23,095 nt of DNA from JAVVVD01 sp964642795 (GTDB lineage Bacteria; Bacillota; Clostridia; Christensenellales; CAG-138), in assembly GCA_964642795.1 (NCBI GenBank), contig CAZXRQ010000030.1:1-23095 (forward strand), in the 5' to 3' direction. Made by a program: the position numbers and the translations under genes. Under the pieces are notes generated by a model that did no database searches, had not been told where the DNA came from, and worked only from the letters and a program-made list of their open reading frames with translations. Positions 15,187 through 23,051 of the stretch are shown here, one piece after another; position 1 is the stretch's first letter, and every line of letters starts with the position of its first letter.

Positions 15187-17358
15187 TCATGAGTTTATGC
15201 GGAACACCGATACGGCGCCGTTGATCTTTTTTAGGTTTTTAATTATGCTGCTGAGCTGTTCCGTACCCGTAACGTCAAACGACATCTGCACGGTCACGGA
15301 ATTCTTCGAAATGTCCGTCTTGGCATTCATGGTCTTTATGCTTATATTCAGGTTGGCAAGCTGCTGGCTCGCTTCCATCAGTATGCCCGGCCGCTCCTTT
15401 GCGATTAGCTGTATGGTGGCGGTATATCGGCTTTTTACGTCGTCCGCCCACTCCACGCCGATTATCCTGTCCTCGTCCTGATACAGCTCGGCGGCATTGG
15501 GACAGTCCTTACGATGCACGGATACGCCGCGCCCCCGCGTCACATAGCCAAATATGGGATCTCCCGGCAGCGGCCCGCAGCATTGCGCAAAGCGCACGGC
15601 CATATTGGCGTCGCCGTGTACTATTACGCCGTGCTTGGTCTCCGCGGGCTTGGATACGCCCTCGGCCTCCTTCTGCTCGGCGCGCTCCGCCATAAGGCGC
15701 TCCTTTTCCTCGCGGCGGTGCTGCTCTATGAGCTTGTGCAGCACCTGGCTCGTGGTCACCCCGCCGTAGCCTATCGCCGCGTAAGCATCGTCCATCTCGG
15801 ACATGTTGAAACGCTTTAATATATCAGTAAAATACTCCGCCTTGTTGAGATCCGCCGGCTGCAGGCCCTGTCTGCGCGCCGCGTCGGACAGCATCTCACG
15901 GCCGCGCTGTATATTCTCCTCGCGGTTGGCCTTCTTGAACCACTGGCGTATCTTTGCCTTGGCCTGCTGGGTCTTTACGATCTTCAGCCAGTCCCGGCTG
16001 GGCGTGGCGTTGGGGGAGGTGATTATCTCCACCACGTCGTTGTTTTTGAGCTTGTAGTCCAGCCGCACTATTGCGCCGTTCACCTTGGCATGCTGGGCGC
16101 GGTTGCCTACGTTTGAGTGGATGCGGTATGCAAAATCCAGCGGCGTGCTGCCCGCCACCAGGTCGATTATCTCGCCGCGCGGCGTAAGCACATACACGCA
16201 GTCCGTCGCAAAGAAATCCTTTTGGACGTTATCCACGAATTCCTTCGCGCTGTTGGAATAATTTTCCAGCTCCAGCGATTCCCTGAGCCATACAAGCTTG
16301 CTGTCCAGGTCGTCCTGCTCGCTTCGCCCCTCCTTGTACATCCAGTGCGCCGCTATGCCGTATTCGGCGGTGCGGTGCATCTCTACGGTGCGTATCTGTA
16401 CCTCAAACGGCATCCCCGCCTTGGAAAACAGCGTGGTGTGCAGCGAGCGGTACATGTTGGTCTTGGGCATGGCGATATAATCCTTGAACCTGCCCGGCAC
16501 CGGCTTCCACAGCGAATGTATTACGCCAAGCGCGGCATAGCAATCGCTTATGGTATTCATTATGACTCGCAGCGCGATAAGGTCGTATATCTCATCGAGC
16601 TGACGGTTTTTGCTTACTTTTTTGTATATGCTGTAAAGGTGCTTCGGGCGGCCGCTTATTTGCGCTTCAATGCCCTCCTTCTGCAATTCGTCCTTTATGC
16701 GCTGCATTGCGGAGCTTAGCGTCTGCATACGCTCGCGCTGCTGCGGCTCTATGGCGGCCTTCAGCCGGGCAAACTCGTCCGGGTAAAGATACTTGAACGC
16801 CAGATCCTCCAGCTCCGCCTTCATTGCGCCCATGCCGAACCGGTGCGCAAGCGGTGCGTATACCTCCAGCGTTTCCTTGGATTTCCTTATGCGCTTTTCC
16901 TCGCCGCAGGCGTCCAGCGTACGCATGTTGTGCAGCCTGTCGTTTAGCTTGATTATGACCACGCGTACGTCACTGGCAATTGCAAGGAACATCTTGCGCA
17001 GATTTTCCGCCTGCGCCTCCTCCTTATCCAGCACGCTGGTCTTGCCGGTTTTGGTGAGCTTGGTAACGCCGTCCACCATAGTGGCTATGTCGTCGTGGAA
17101 TAAGCGCCTAAGATCATCAATGGTGGTGTTTTCGCCATCCTCCACCACATCGTGCAGCAGCCCCGCGATAACGGTATTTGCATCCATGCCCATGTTGTAG
17201 AGCATCATCGCCACCGCCTCGGGATGTGTATAGTAATCCTCGCCGGACTGTCGGAACTGGCCCTTATGCGCTTGCTTGGCATAATCCATCGCCGTCTGCA
17301 GCAACGCAAGCTCCTCCGGATTGAATCGGCCTTTACAGGTCTCGTACAGCTTATCCAC
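15187..17358 (-). CDS. relA: Bifunctional (p)ppGpp synthetase/hydrolase Rel
   Basis: This is a 723-residue long RSH protein that makes and degrades (p)ppGpp in the stringent response. The HD hydrolase has HDVVED at about residues 69-74. The synthetase domain has GRPKHLYSIYKK, EIYDLIALRV and MPKTNMYRSLHTTLF. TGS (VYVLTPRGEIIDLVAGST), a zinc-finger/RIS region (FAQCCGPLPGDPI, VHRKDCPNA) and a C-terminal ACT domain follow. The RxK-type motif in the synthetase loop fits a bifunctional Rel. I chose GTG at 17358 because AAGGGAGG lies 7 nt upstream; the ATG at 17382 is before that site. Confidence 0.97.
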   Translation of the reverse strand: MDKLYETCKGRFNPEELALLQTAMDYAKQAHKGQFRQSGEDYYTHPEAVAMMLYNMGMDANTVIAGLLHDVVEDGENTTIDDLRRLFHDDIATMVDGVTKLTKTGKTSVLDKEEAQAENLRKMFLAIASDVRVVIIKLNDRLHNMRTLDACGEEKRIRKSKETLEVYAPLAHRFGMGAMKAELEDLAFKYLYPDEFARLKAAIEPQQRERMQTLSSAMQRIKDELQKEGIEAQISGRPKHLYSIYKKVSKNRQLDEIYDLIALRVIMNTISDCYAALGVIHSLWKPVPGRFKDYIAMPKTNMYRSLHTTLFSKAGMPFEVQIRTVEMHRTAEYGIAAHWMYKEGRSEQDDLDSKLVWLRESLELENYSNSAKEFVDNVQKDFFATDCVYVLTPRGEIIDLVAGSTPLDFAYRIHSNVGNRAQHAKVNGAIVRLDYKLKNNDVVEIITSPNATPSRDWLKIVKTQQAKAKIRQWFKKANREENIQRGREMLSDAARRQGLQPADLNKAEYFTDILKRFNMSEMDDAYAAIGYGGVTTSQVLHKLIEQHRREEKERLMAERAEQKEAEGVSKPAETKHGVIVHGDANMAVRFAQCCGPLPGDPIFGYVTRGRGVSVHRKDCPNAAELYQDEDRIIGVEWADDVKSRYTATIQLIAKERPGILMEASQQLANLNISIKTMNAKTDISKNSVTVQMSFDVTGTEQLSSIIKNLKKINGAVSVFRINS

Positions 17359-17396
17359 AAGCTCACCTCCCTTCAGCTGCAATATAAATTTGCGAA

Positions 17397-17417
17397 ATCA
17401 ACGGAAAAACCGTTGAT
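17397..17417. other. Small hairpin in the apt-rel gap
   Basis: ATCAACGG (17397-17404) and CCGTTGAT (17410-17417) are perfect 8-bp arms around AAAAA. In the 85-nt gap between apt and rel it is the only visible structure. No T run follows it in either direction, so it is not a typical terminator. It may stabilise or process the mRNA. Confidence 0.4.
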
Positions 17418-17443
17418 CGTCGCAGCATAGCAATATAGTTGGT

Positions 17444-17956
17444 TCAGTAGGTAACTACGGCGTCCACGTCGTAGCCTTTGAGCACCTCGCGGCCGTCAAG
17501 CTCGCTCAGTTCTATCACAAACCTCGCCGCCACCACCGTGCCGCCGGCCTGCTCCACCAGACGTATTGTAGCAAGCGCCGTGCCGCCCGTCGCCAGCAGA
17601 TCATCCACCACTACCACGCGCTGACCGGGCTCTATGGCGTCCTTGTGTATCTCAAGGCTGTCCGTGCCGTATTCTAAAGCATACTCGTAGCTTATGGTAT
17701 CGCAGGGCAGCTTGCCCGGCTTTCTTGCCAGCACGAAGCCCGCGCCCAAGGCATATGCCAGCGCGGAACCGACTATAAAGCCGCGCGCCTCAGGCCCCAC
17801 AACTATATCCACCTGCTTGCCGCCAAGGCTGGCCGCCATAGCGTCTATGGCCTCGCGGTATGCCAGCGGATCCCTTACCAGCGTTGTAACGTCCCTGAAC
17901 AGTATACCCGGCTGGGGAAAATCCGGCACGTCGCGTATGATAGATTTAATGTCCAT
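17444..17956 (-). CDS. apt: Adenine phosphoribosyltransferase
   Basis: This is a 170-residue type I phosphoribosyltransferase that converts adenine + PRPP to AMP (purine salvage). The PRPP loop VVVVDDLLATGGTA is at 114-127. The N-terminal block IRDVPDFPQPGILFRDVTTL and VVGPEARGF are typical of Apt rather than Xpt. The ATG at 17956 has GGGAGG upstream. It is 18 nt after recJ and 85 nt before rel, the standard clostridial recJ-apt-rel order. Confidence 0.97.
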   Translation of the reverse strand: MDIKSIIRDVPDFPQPGILFRDVTTLVRDPLAYREAIDAMAASLGGKQVDIVVGPEARGFIVGSALAYALGAGFVLARKPGKLPCDTISYEYALEYGTDSLEIHKDAIEPGQRVVVVDDLLATGGTALATIRLVEQAGGTVVAARFVIELSELDGREVLKGYDVDAVVTY

Positions 17957-17974
17957 TTCTGTCCTCCCGATATA

Positions 17975-20383
17975 TCAGCGTCTATCGCTGTTTGAGTATT
18001 TATCGCGCAGCGCGCCCAGCGCGCGAAATGTCCCGCTTTCCGCAAGCTCGCGTTTTTTGGCGTCCGGCAGCAGCCGTATGCCGCCTTCGCCGCTTATTAA
18101 CTCCAGCTCCTGCATTATATCCAGCGCCAGCGCACACACGCATTGCGGTTTTCCCATCCTCCGCGAAAGCGCCTCCTCCGCTGCCGCGCGGTTATAGAAG
18201 CTCTCTTTCGCCATAGCGCGGTAGTAGGGGATGAGTCCGTCACGATCCAGCAGCAGCGGCGCGACCGCCGCAGAAGCATCCATTGGACGCTCCGGCGTGT
18301 ACAGCCTTGCGTCCGGCGCAAGCTCCGCAAGCCTTGCAAGCATGCCGTCGAATACCGGCGTATCGTATACTACGATGTGCCGGTAACGCGCTATATCCAA
18401 CCTGTCCAGCACGGGCGCTGCCACCACGGTATGGTATGCGGCGGGGCCGCGGCGGTTATTGCAAAACGCAAGCGGCACGTCCTCTGAAAAGCCCGCCCGG
18501 CACAGGCTGTTGAGCAGCGCGCACACGCCCTCTGCTGTAAAGCATAACAAAAGCACTCCGGCATAGTTTGCATCCAGCAATTCTAATAAAGCCTTTGCCG
18601 GATCCGTGCGCTCCGCCCGCGAGCATATATCTGTATTATTATATATGATGTTGCGGGAAATTGCATCAGTAAATTTAGCGGCGTGCGCAGCGGCATAAGC
18701 CTCCGGCTCCTTTACCGTGCAGGGTTTTGCCGATGTAAGCCTCAGCTGCACGTTTATCCTGCCGCGATATTCGTTAATGTCCGGCGCATACAGCACGTCC
18801 GCGCGCTCGTAATCCATAAGCGCGTCCAGCTCGTCGCCCATACCAAAGCCCACGGCCTCTATATAGCTATCCTGCTGTACAGCGGTACAGTTGATATGGT
18901 TGTAGTTCGCCCCCACCCTGCGCAGGCCGGTAAGCAGCACTCTCGGTGTACGGAACAGCGGCCTGGGATTACCCTCGCCAAAGGGTTCCAGCAGCCTCAA
19001 CTCGCCCAATAGCGCCATGTTGATATCCTTTAGTGCAAGCTCCGCCTCATATGTTTTTTCCGGCACCAGCGCATCCTTGGGATAAGCGTCGCTGAACGCT
19101 TTCTCGACACGCGCGACAAACTCATCAAAGCGTTCGGCATAAAGCGTCATGCCGGCGGCGTAGGCGTGGCCGCCGAACCTGGTAAAGCAATCCTCGCACC
19201 GGGTCAGCGCCGCGTAAAGATCCATTCCCTTGATGCTGCGCGCGCTGCCGGTAAGTATACCTTCCTTCTCGCAAAGCAGCACCGTGGGACGATGGTATCG
19301 CTCCGCCAGCCGCGCTGCGGCTATTCCCACCACGCCGGGGTTCCAGCTGCCGCGCAGCACTATCGCATATTTCCCGGTGATATCCATGGCCTCGACCATC
19401 GCGCAGGCCGAAGCGCATATATCGCTTTCCTCCTTTTGGCGCAAAGCATTCAGCTCATCCAGCCTTGCGGCTATGCTGCCTGCCTCCTGGGCATCCTCCG
19501 TGCAGAGCAGCTTCACGCACTGGGTAGCATCCTCCATGCGGTAGGCGGCATTGAGTCTCGGCGCAAGCGAAAACGCAAGGTCGCGCCCCGTAAGCGCTCC
19601 GCGCCTGCCGGCCGCCTCCGAAAGCGCCTTGAGACCGCAGCAGCACTCCCCGCGGTTTATCATAGCCAGCCCCAGCGCTACTATGGCGCGGTTTTCGTCC
19701 AGCACAGGCACCACGTCAGCCATCGTCGCAAGCGCCGCAAGCGGCAGGTGCTCGCGCATGGCGTCCTCTCCGCCCAAAGCCTGTATCAGCTTCAGCACCA
19801 CTCCCGCGCCACACAGCTCGCGGCTCTCTCCGGTACCGTCCGGTCGGGAGGGGCATACCACGGCACATGCGGCGGGTAGAGTGTCCGTGCAGCGGTGATG
19901 ATCCGTTACCACCACATCCATGCCCAGCTCCAGCGCACAGGCAACCTCCGCATGGGCGCGCACGCCGTTATCCACGGTGACTATCAGCTTTGTGCCGTCC
20001 TGCGCTATGCTTTTTAGCGTCTCAATATTCATACCGTAGCCGTCGGTCTGCCGGTTGGGCGTTTTGTAGCCCACGTCCGCGCCGCGCCCCGTCAAATACG
20101 AAAATAGCATGGCGGTAGCGCACACGCCGTCGGTATCATAATCGCCGTATATCACTATGCGCTGCTTTTCATCGATCGCTCGCTTTATCCTTGCCGCAGC
20201 AAAATCCATGTCCTTAAGGCGCATCGGATCCGTAAGCTGCGAGATATCCGGATGCAGAAAAGCGCGCATGGCGGCTTCGTCCTCCGCCCCACGCGCATAC
20301 AGCAGCGCCGCAAGGTGTCCGCTTATCCCGTCCGGGCGCGGCAGCTCATCGGGTATATGCTGTTTTTTCTGCGTATAACGCAC
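17975..20383 (-). CDS. recJ: Single-stranded-DNA-specific exonuclease RecJ
   Basis: This is an 802-residue RecJ, a 5'-3' ssDNA exonuclease used in recombination and repair. The DHH domain has GDYDTDG at about residues 80-86 and VVTDHHR with DHH at 161-163. The DHHA1 domain has GSWNPGVVGIAAARLAERY and FTRFGGHAYAAGMT. An OB-like segment follows, then a C-terminal extension of about 250 residues of the Firmicute RecJ type. I chose GTG at 20383 (GGAGGGG 10 nt upstream). The longer frame to 20470 lies within the preceding radical SAM gene. The start is one base after the maturase stop, so the genes are probably coupled. Confidence 0.96.
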   Translation of the reverse strand: MRYTQKKQHIPDELPRPDGISGHLAALLYARGAEDEAAMRAFLHPDISQLTDPMRLKDMDFAAARIKRAIDEKQRIVIYGDYDTDGVCATAMLFSYLTGRGADVGYKTPNRQTDGYGMNIETLKSIAQDGTKLIVTVDNGVRAHAEVACALELGMDVVVTDHHRCTDTLPAACAVVCPSRPDGTGESRELCGAGVVLKLIQALGGEDAMREHLPLAALATMADVVPVLDENRAIVALGLAMINRGECCCGLKALSEAAGRRGALTGRDLAFSLAPRLNAAYRMEDATQCVKLLCTEDAQEAGSIAARLDELNALRQKEESDICASACAMVEAMDITGKYAIVLRGSWNPGVVGIAAARLAERYHRPTVLLCEKEGILTGSARSIKGMDLYAALTRCEDCFTRFGGHAYAAGMTLYAERFDEFVARVEKAFSDAYPKDALVPEKTYEAELALKDINMALLGELRLLEPFGEGNPRPLFRTPRVLLTGLRRVGANYNHINCTAVQQDSYIEAVGFGMGDELDALMDYERADVLYAPDINEYRGRINVQLRLTSAKPCTVKEPEAYAAAHAAKFTDAISRNIIYNNTDICSRAERTDPAKALLELLDANYAGVLLLCFTAEGVCALLNSLCRAGFSEDVPLAFCNNRRGPAAYHTVVAAPVLDRLDIARYRHIVVYDTPVFDGMLARLAELAPDARLYTPERPMDASAAVAPLLLDRDGLIPYYRAMAKESFYNRAAAEEALSRRMGKPQCVCALALDIMQELELISGEGGIRLLPDAKKRELAESGTFRALGALRDKYSNSDRR

Positions 20384-20384
20384 C

Positions 20385-21722
20385 TCAGATATACCCCTCC
20401 TGCTTTTCCGCGGCGTATATTCCCATTGCACATTCTGTACGCTTGCGCTCCAGCGCACAGGTGACCTCATGCGGCCGCGCTATATCGCCATTATACTTCC
20501 ACGCGTTGGCTGCGCAGCCCCCGGCGCAAAAATACTTTGCCCAGCAATCCCTGCATTCGGACTTGGTAAGTATGTTGCAGGATAAAAAGCGGTTTTGCAT
20601 ACCCCGGTCAAACTCGCCCGTAAGCACGCTTCCCATAAGGAAATCCTTCTCCCCTGCGAACTGGTGGCAGGGGTAGATCCCGCCATCCGGCGTGACCGCC
20701 ACATATTCGCCTCCGGCGCCGCAGCCGGCTATGCGCTTTCTTAGGCAGGGACCGTCCTCCATATCCACCATAAAGTGGAAGAAATTGAACCAACGGCCCT
20801 CCGCGCGCCGCTTTAGCACAAACGCCGCAAGCGTATCGTATTCCGCAAGCACCCGCTCCACATCAGCAGGCGTAATGGCATACGGCGAACTCTCGTCCAG
20901 CACCACCGGTTCTACGGATATCTGCGTGAAGCCCTCGTCGCACAGCGATTCCACGTCCTTCGTAAAATCCAGATTATCGTGAGTGAACGTGCCGCGGATA
21001 TAATACTCGCCGTCGCCCCGCTTATCCACGAGCTTTTTGGCCTTGTCGATTATTATATCGTAGCTGCCCTTGCCGTTTACGGTGGGGCGCATGGCGTCAT
21101 GCACCGATTTGCGCCCGTCAATACTGATGACGATATTGTGCATCTCGGCGTTTAGGAAATCCATCATCTCATCCGTCAGCGTCACGGCGTTGGTGGTACA
21201 GGTGAAGTTGATATGCTTATCAAACTGCTTTTCCAGCCTGCGGCCGTACTCCACCACGGCCTTTACCACCGGGAAGTTTATCAGCGGTTCCCCGCCAAAC
21301 AGATCCACCTCGAGGTTATGCCTTGCGCCGCTGTGCTCCATAAGAAAATCCAGTGCGGCGCAGGCTGTACGCTCATCCATGAGCATACGGCCGCCGTGGT
21401 ACTCCCCCGTGCCCGCAAAGCAATATTTGCAGCGCAGGTTGCAATCGTGCGCTATGTGCAGGCACATGGCCTTTATTACCTGCCCGTCCTGCGGCTGCGG
21501 CGGAACAAGCTCCGCAGAATCAAAGCTGCCCTCTGCGCGCAGATGGGTGAACTCGTCCATTATCTCGTCTATCTCCGCATGAGGATATGGCAGCACATAC
21601 GGGCTATATGAAAGCTCCAGCGCCTGCGCCACATCGTAGGCAGGCTTGTCCAGCACATGCAGCGCGCCGGAGTTTACATCCAGCGCAAAATAATTATCCA
21701 TAAACTTAAAAGCGTGTATCAT
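20385..21722 (-). CDS. scfB: SCIFF ranthipeptide maturase (radical SAM/SPASM)
   Basis: This is a 445-residue enzyme that installs a thioether cross-link between a cysteine sulfur and a neighbouring residue of the SCIFF peptide. The first 80 or so residues (MIHAFKFMDNYFALDVNSGA) form the peptide-recognition part. CxxxCxxC follows at Cys94, Cys98 and Cys101 (CNLRCKYC), then EVDLFGGEPLINF. The SPASM region holds many cysteines for auxiliary Fe-S clusters, among them GCGAGGEYVAVTPDG, IYPCHQF and CRDCWAKYFCAGGC. It starts after GAGGGG, 118 nt after the SCIFF gene and a terminator-like hairpin. No protease or exporter gene is adjacent. Confidence 0.95.
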   Translation of the reverse strand: MIHAFKFMDNYFALDVNSGALHVLDKPAYDVAQALELSYSPYVLPYPHAEIDEIMDEFTHLRAEGSFDSAELVPPQPQDGQVIKAMCLHIAHDCNLRCKYCFAGTGEYHGGRMLMDERTACAALDFLMEHSGARHNLEVDLFGGEPLINFPVVKAVVEYGRRLEKQFDKHINFTCTTNAVTLTDEMMDFLNAEMHNIVISIDGRKSVHDAMRPTVNGKGSYDIIIDKAKKLVDKRGDGEYYIRGTFTHDNLDFTKDVESLCDEGFTQISVEPVVLDESSPYAITPADVERVLAEYDTLAAFVLKRRAEGRWFNFFHFMVDMEDGPCLRKRIAGCGAGGEYVAVTPDGGIYPCHQFAGEKDFLMGSVLTGEFDRGMQNRFLSCNILTKSECRDCWAKYFCAGGCAANAWKYNGDIARPHEVTCALERKRTECAMGIYAAEKQEGYI

Positions 21723-21736
21723 AATAATTGCCCCTC

Positions 21737-21766
21737 AAAAAAGCTTCGGGCGGCCGATGGCCGCCC
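21737..21766 (-). terminator. Terminator-like hairpin between SCIFF and its maturase
   Basis: On the minus strand, GGGCGGCC (21759-21766) and GGCCGCCC (21748-21755) form a perfect 8-bp GC stem with a 3-nt loop. GAAGC follows and then TTTTTT (21737-21742). The 5-nt gap before the T run makes it imperfect, so partial termination is likely. That would give more precursor than maturase mRNA. Confidence 0.65.
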
Positions 21767-21840
21767 CTGCATAGCGTTATTTTCGCATATTGCGCCTGCC
21801 GCCGTTTTCGCGCGTCTGAGCGCGCACTGAGCGCGGCCGC

Positions 21841-21984
21841 TTATTTTGCCTGCTTCTTGCACTTCTGGTTAGCTACTGTGCAGCTGGTCTTGCATGCGGA
21901 CTGGCAGCTCGCCTGACACTCGCCGCAGCCGGTGCCTGCCGCCGCGTTGATGCAGGGCTTCTGGATGGTTTTAATGTGTTTCAT
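21841..21984 (-). CDS. scfA: SCIFF ranthipeptide precursor (seven-cysteine variant)
   Basis: This is a 47-residue peptide, too short for most ORF lists. It begins MKHIKTIQKP and carries the SCIFF core CGECQASCQSACKTSCTVAN. Cysteines are at 11, 20, 23, 27, 31, 35 and 42, that is, the six family cysteines plus one more at position 11. Family work on the Clostridium thermocellum peptide showed a Cys-Thr thioether, corresponding by alignment to Cys31 and Thr36 here. GGAGG precedes the ATG at good spacing. It has its own promoter and lies directly upstream of the maturase gene. SCIFF is nearly universal in Clostridia; a signalling role has been proposed. Confidence 0.96.
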   Translation of the reverse strand: MKHIKTIQKPCINAAAGTGCGECQASCQSACKTSCTVANQKCKKQAK

Positions 21985-22011
21985 GTTTGTGCCTCCGTGA
22001 CTAATATCTAA

Positions 22012-22026
22012 TGTGTATTATACACA
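22012..22026. repeat. Palindrome over the SCIFF promoter -10 box
   Basis: TGTGTA-TTA-TACACA is a perfect 6-bp inverted repeat with a 3-bp centre that fully covers the -10 hexamer (22017-22022). It could be an operator, or could result by chance from an AT-rich -10 region with TGTG flanks. Confidence 0.4.
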
Positions 22027-22045
22027 ATAGCCTGCGGGCGCACAA
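22017..22045 (-). promoter_or_regulatory. Promoter of the SCIFF gene
   Basis: On the minus strand, TTGTGC (22040-22045) and a perfect TATAAT (22017-22022) are spaced 17 bp apart. The start would be near 22010, about 26 nt before the SCIFF ATG. The -35 lies just after the TIGR04086 gene stop, so SCIFF can be transcribed apart from its upstream neighbour. Confidence 0.75.
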
Positions 22046-22051
22046 GCCTAA

Positions 22052-22444
22052 TTATTTGAACATGGCGTACAGCATAGCCGTAACTATGCCGCACAGCACG
22101 CCCATGCCCGCGTCCGAAAGCAGTGCAAGCCCCAGCGTAAAAGTATCCGAAAGTATGGAGAACACCATAAACGCAAGCAGTATGTAGATAAATCCCGCAA
22201 GCCCGCCGCACAGCCATCGCAGCTTTATGCACCGGCGCACCGCTATGAATGAGGCCGCAGCCGCGCCCAGCACCTTTATTGCGGGCGTGACTATCGCCAT
22301 ACTGGAAACATCCAGCCAGCCCAGCTTAAGCACTAGCGCATACAGCAGCACCAGCGCTATACTCATAACCGAGGCGATCAGCGCCCCCTTAAGCGCACGC
22401 AGCGGCATCAGCTCCGCAGCGGCTTCCCTTTTTGCAGTGTGCAT
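22052..22444 (-). CDS. TIGR04086-type four-helix membrane protein
   Basis: This 130-residue protein is almost entirely hydrophobic, with four predicted membrane helices at about residues 20-42, 47-70, 76-98 and 103-127, and a short charged N-terminus (MHTAKREAAAELMP). Size, topology and the position between yajC and SCIFF match the uncharacterised TIGR04086 family of Clostridia and Bacilli. The ATG follows GGAGGGGG by 4-5 nt. The function is unknown. A role in SCIFF export or in membrane protein insertion has been neither shown nor excluded. Confidence 0.8.
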   Translation of the reverse strand: MHTAKREAAAELMPLRALKGALIASVMSIALVLLYALVLKLGWLDVSSMAIVTPAIKVLGAAAASFIAVRRCIKLRWLCGGLAGFIYILLAFMVFSILSDTFTLGLALLSDAGMGVLCGIVTAMLYAMFK

Positions 22445-22484
22445 ATATCCCCCTCCTTCCCATGCGTATACCTATGGCGAGAAT

Positions 22485-22520
22485 AAAAAAAATATGCCCG
22501 CCGCAAAGCGCGGCGGGCAT
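22485..22520 (-). terminator. Strong intrinsic terminator after yajC
   Basis: ATGCCCGCCGC and GCGGCGGGCAT (22510-22520 and 22494-22504, read on minus) form an 11-bp perfect stem with a 5-nt loop. Eight T residues follow (22485-22492). It ends the yajC transcript and separates it from the TIGR04086/SCIFF unit. Confidence 0.93.
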
Positions 22521-22546
22521 AAAGATAATACGCTGCTTTTTGTTAA

Positions 22547-22867
22547 TTACTTCTGGTCTTCCATAGTGTTTTCCACCGGCGCATCCTCAACGGAAGCGAT
22601 AGCGGTGCGCGCAAATACCAGCCTGATCTTATCCGGCCCTACGGAAACAATGATTATATCGTCTTTGATGCTGGTGATCGTGCCGTATATTCCGCCTATG
22701 GAGCGGACGCGGTCGCCGACCTTCATGGACGCCAGCATCTGCTTGATCTTCTTATCACGCCTGCGCTGAGGGATGATCATAACGAGCAGCAGTCCAACCA
22801 TGAGGATTATAAGGAAACCGCCGCCGCTGAAAAACGAACTGAAACCGCCGAGAATATCAGTAGACAT
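22547..22867 (-). CDS. yajC: Preprotein translocase subunit YajC
   Basis: This is a 106-residue YajC, the small accessory subunit of the SecDF-YajC complex that supports Sec-dependent export. A single membrane helix (about residues 15-35, FLIILMVGLLLVMIIPQRRR) is followed by the family block KIKQMLASMKVGDRVRSIGG and IYGTITSIKDD, then an acidic tail. It has its own promoter and a strong terminator, so it is likely monocistronic. The usual partners secD and secF are not in this window. Confidence 0.95.
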   Translation of the reverse strand: MSTDILGGFSSFFSGGGFLIILMVGLLLVMIIPQRRRDKKIKQMLASMKVGDRVRSIGGIYGTITSIKDDIIIVSVGPDKIRLVFARTAIASVEDAPVENTMEDQK

Positions 22868-22905
22868 CTATTACTACCATCCTTACCCTTAATTATTTAT
22901 CCATA

Positions 22906-22934
22906 ATAATATACGCTGGGCGTGGAAACGTCAA
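22906..22934 (-). promoter_or_regulatory. Promoter of yajC
   Basis: TTGACG (22929-22934) and TATTAT (22906-22911) on the minus strand are spaced 17 bp apart. Each is one base from consensus. The start would be near 22899, about 32 nt before the ATG. Confidence 0.8.
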
Positions 22935-22984
22935 GTTTTTTGCGCTGCAGTGTCTAAAATAGATGTCGCCGGCCGATCCTCGTC

Positions 22985-23013
22985 TTTTGTTTTATAACGG
23001 CATGTGGTATTAT
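22985..23013 (+). promoter_or_regulatory. Extended -10 promoter of the transketolase-like gene
   Basis: TGGTATTAT (23005-23013) is an extended -10 element. The -35 at 17 bp (TTTTGT, 22985-22990) is weak, as is common for extended -10 promoters. The start would be near 23020, and AGGAG precedes the ATG at 23052. It is divergent from yajC. Confidence 0.55.
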
Positions 23014-23051
23014 ATGCAAAGTAATACTTCTATACGACAGGAGAGTCAGCC

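Noticed and set aside
17397..17417. Hairpin between apt and rel as a transcription terminator
   Set aside because: There is no T run after it on the minus strand. Gene order and spacing favour read-through from apt into rel.
21719..21772. 17-residue minus-strand frame whose TGA overlaps the SCIFF maturase ATG (ATGA)
   Set aside because: The coupling geometry is attractive, but the frame reads through the terminator-like hairpin, has no Shine-Dalgarno and the overlap can occur by chance. The maturase has its own GAGGGG site.
22445..22484. Promoter for the TIGR04086 gene (TATACG near 22466)
   Set aside because: No acceptable -35 at 16-18 bp was found. Some promoter must exist, or read-through of the yajC terminator, but I cannot place it.
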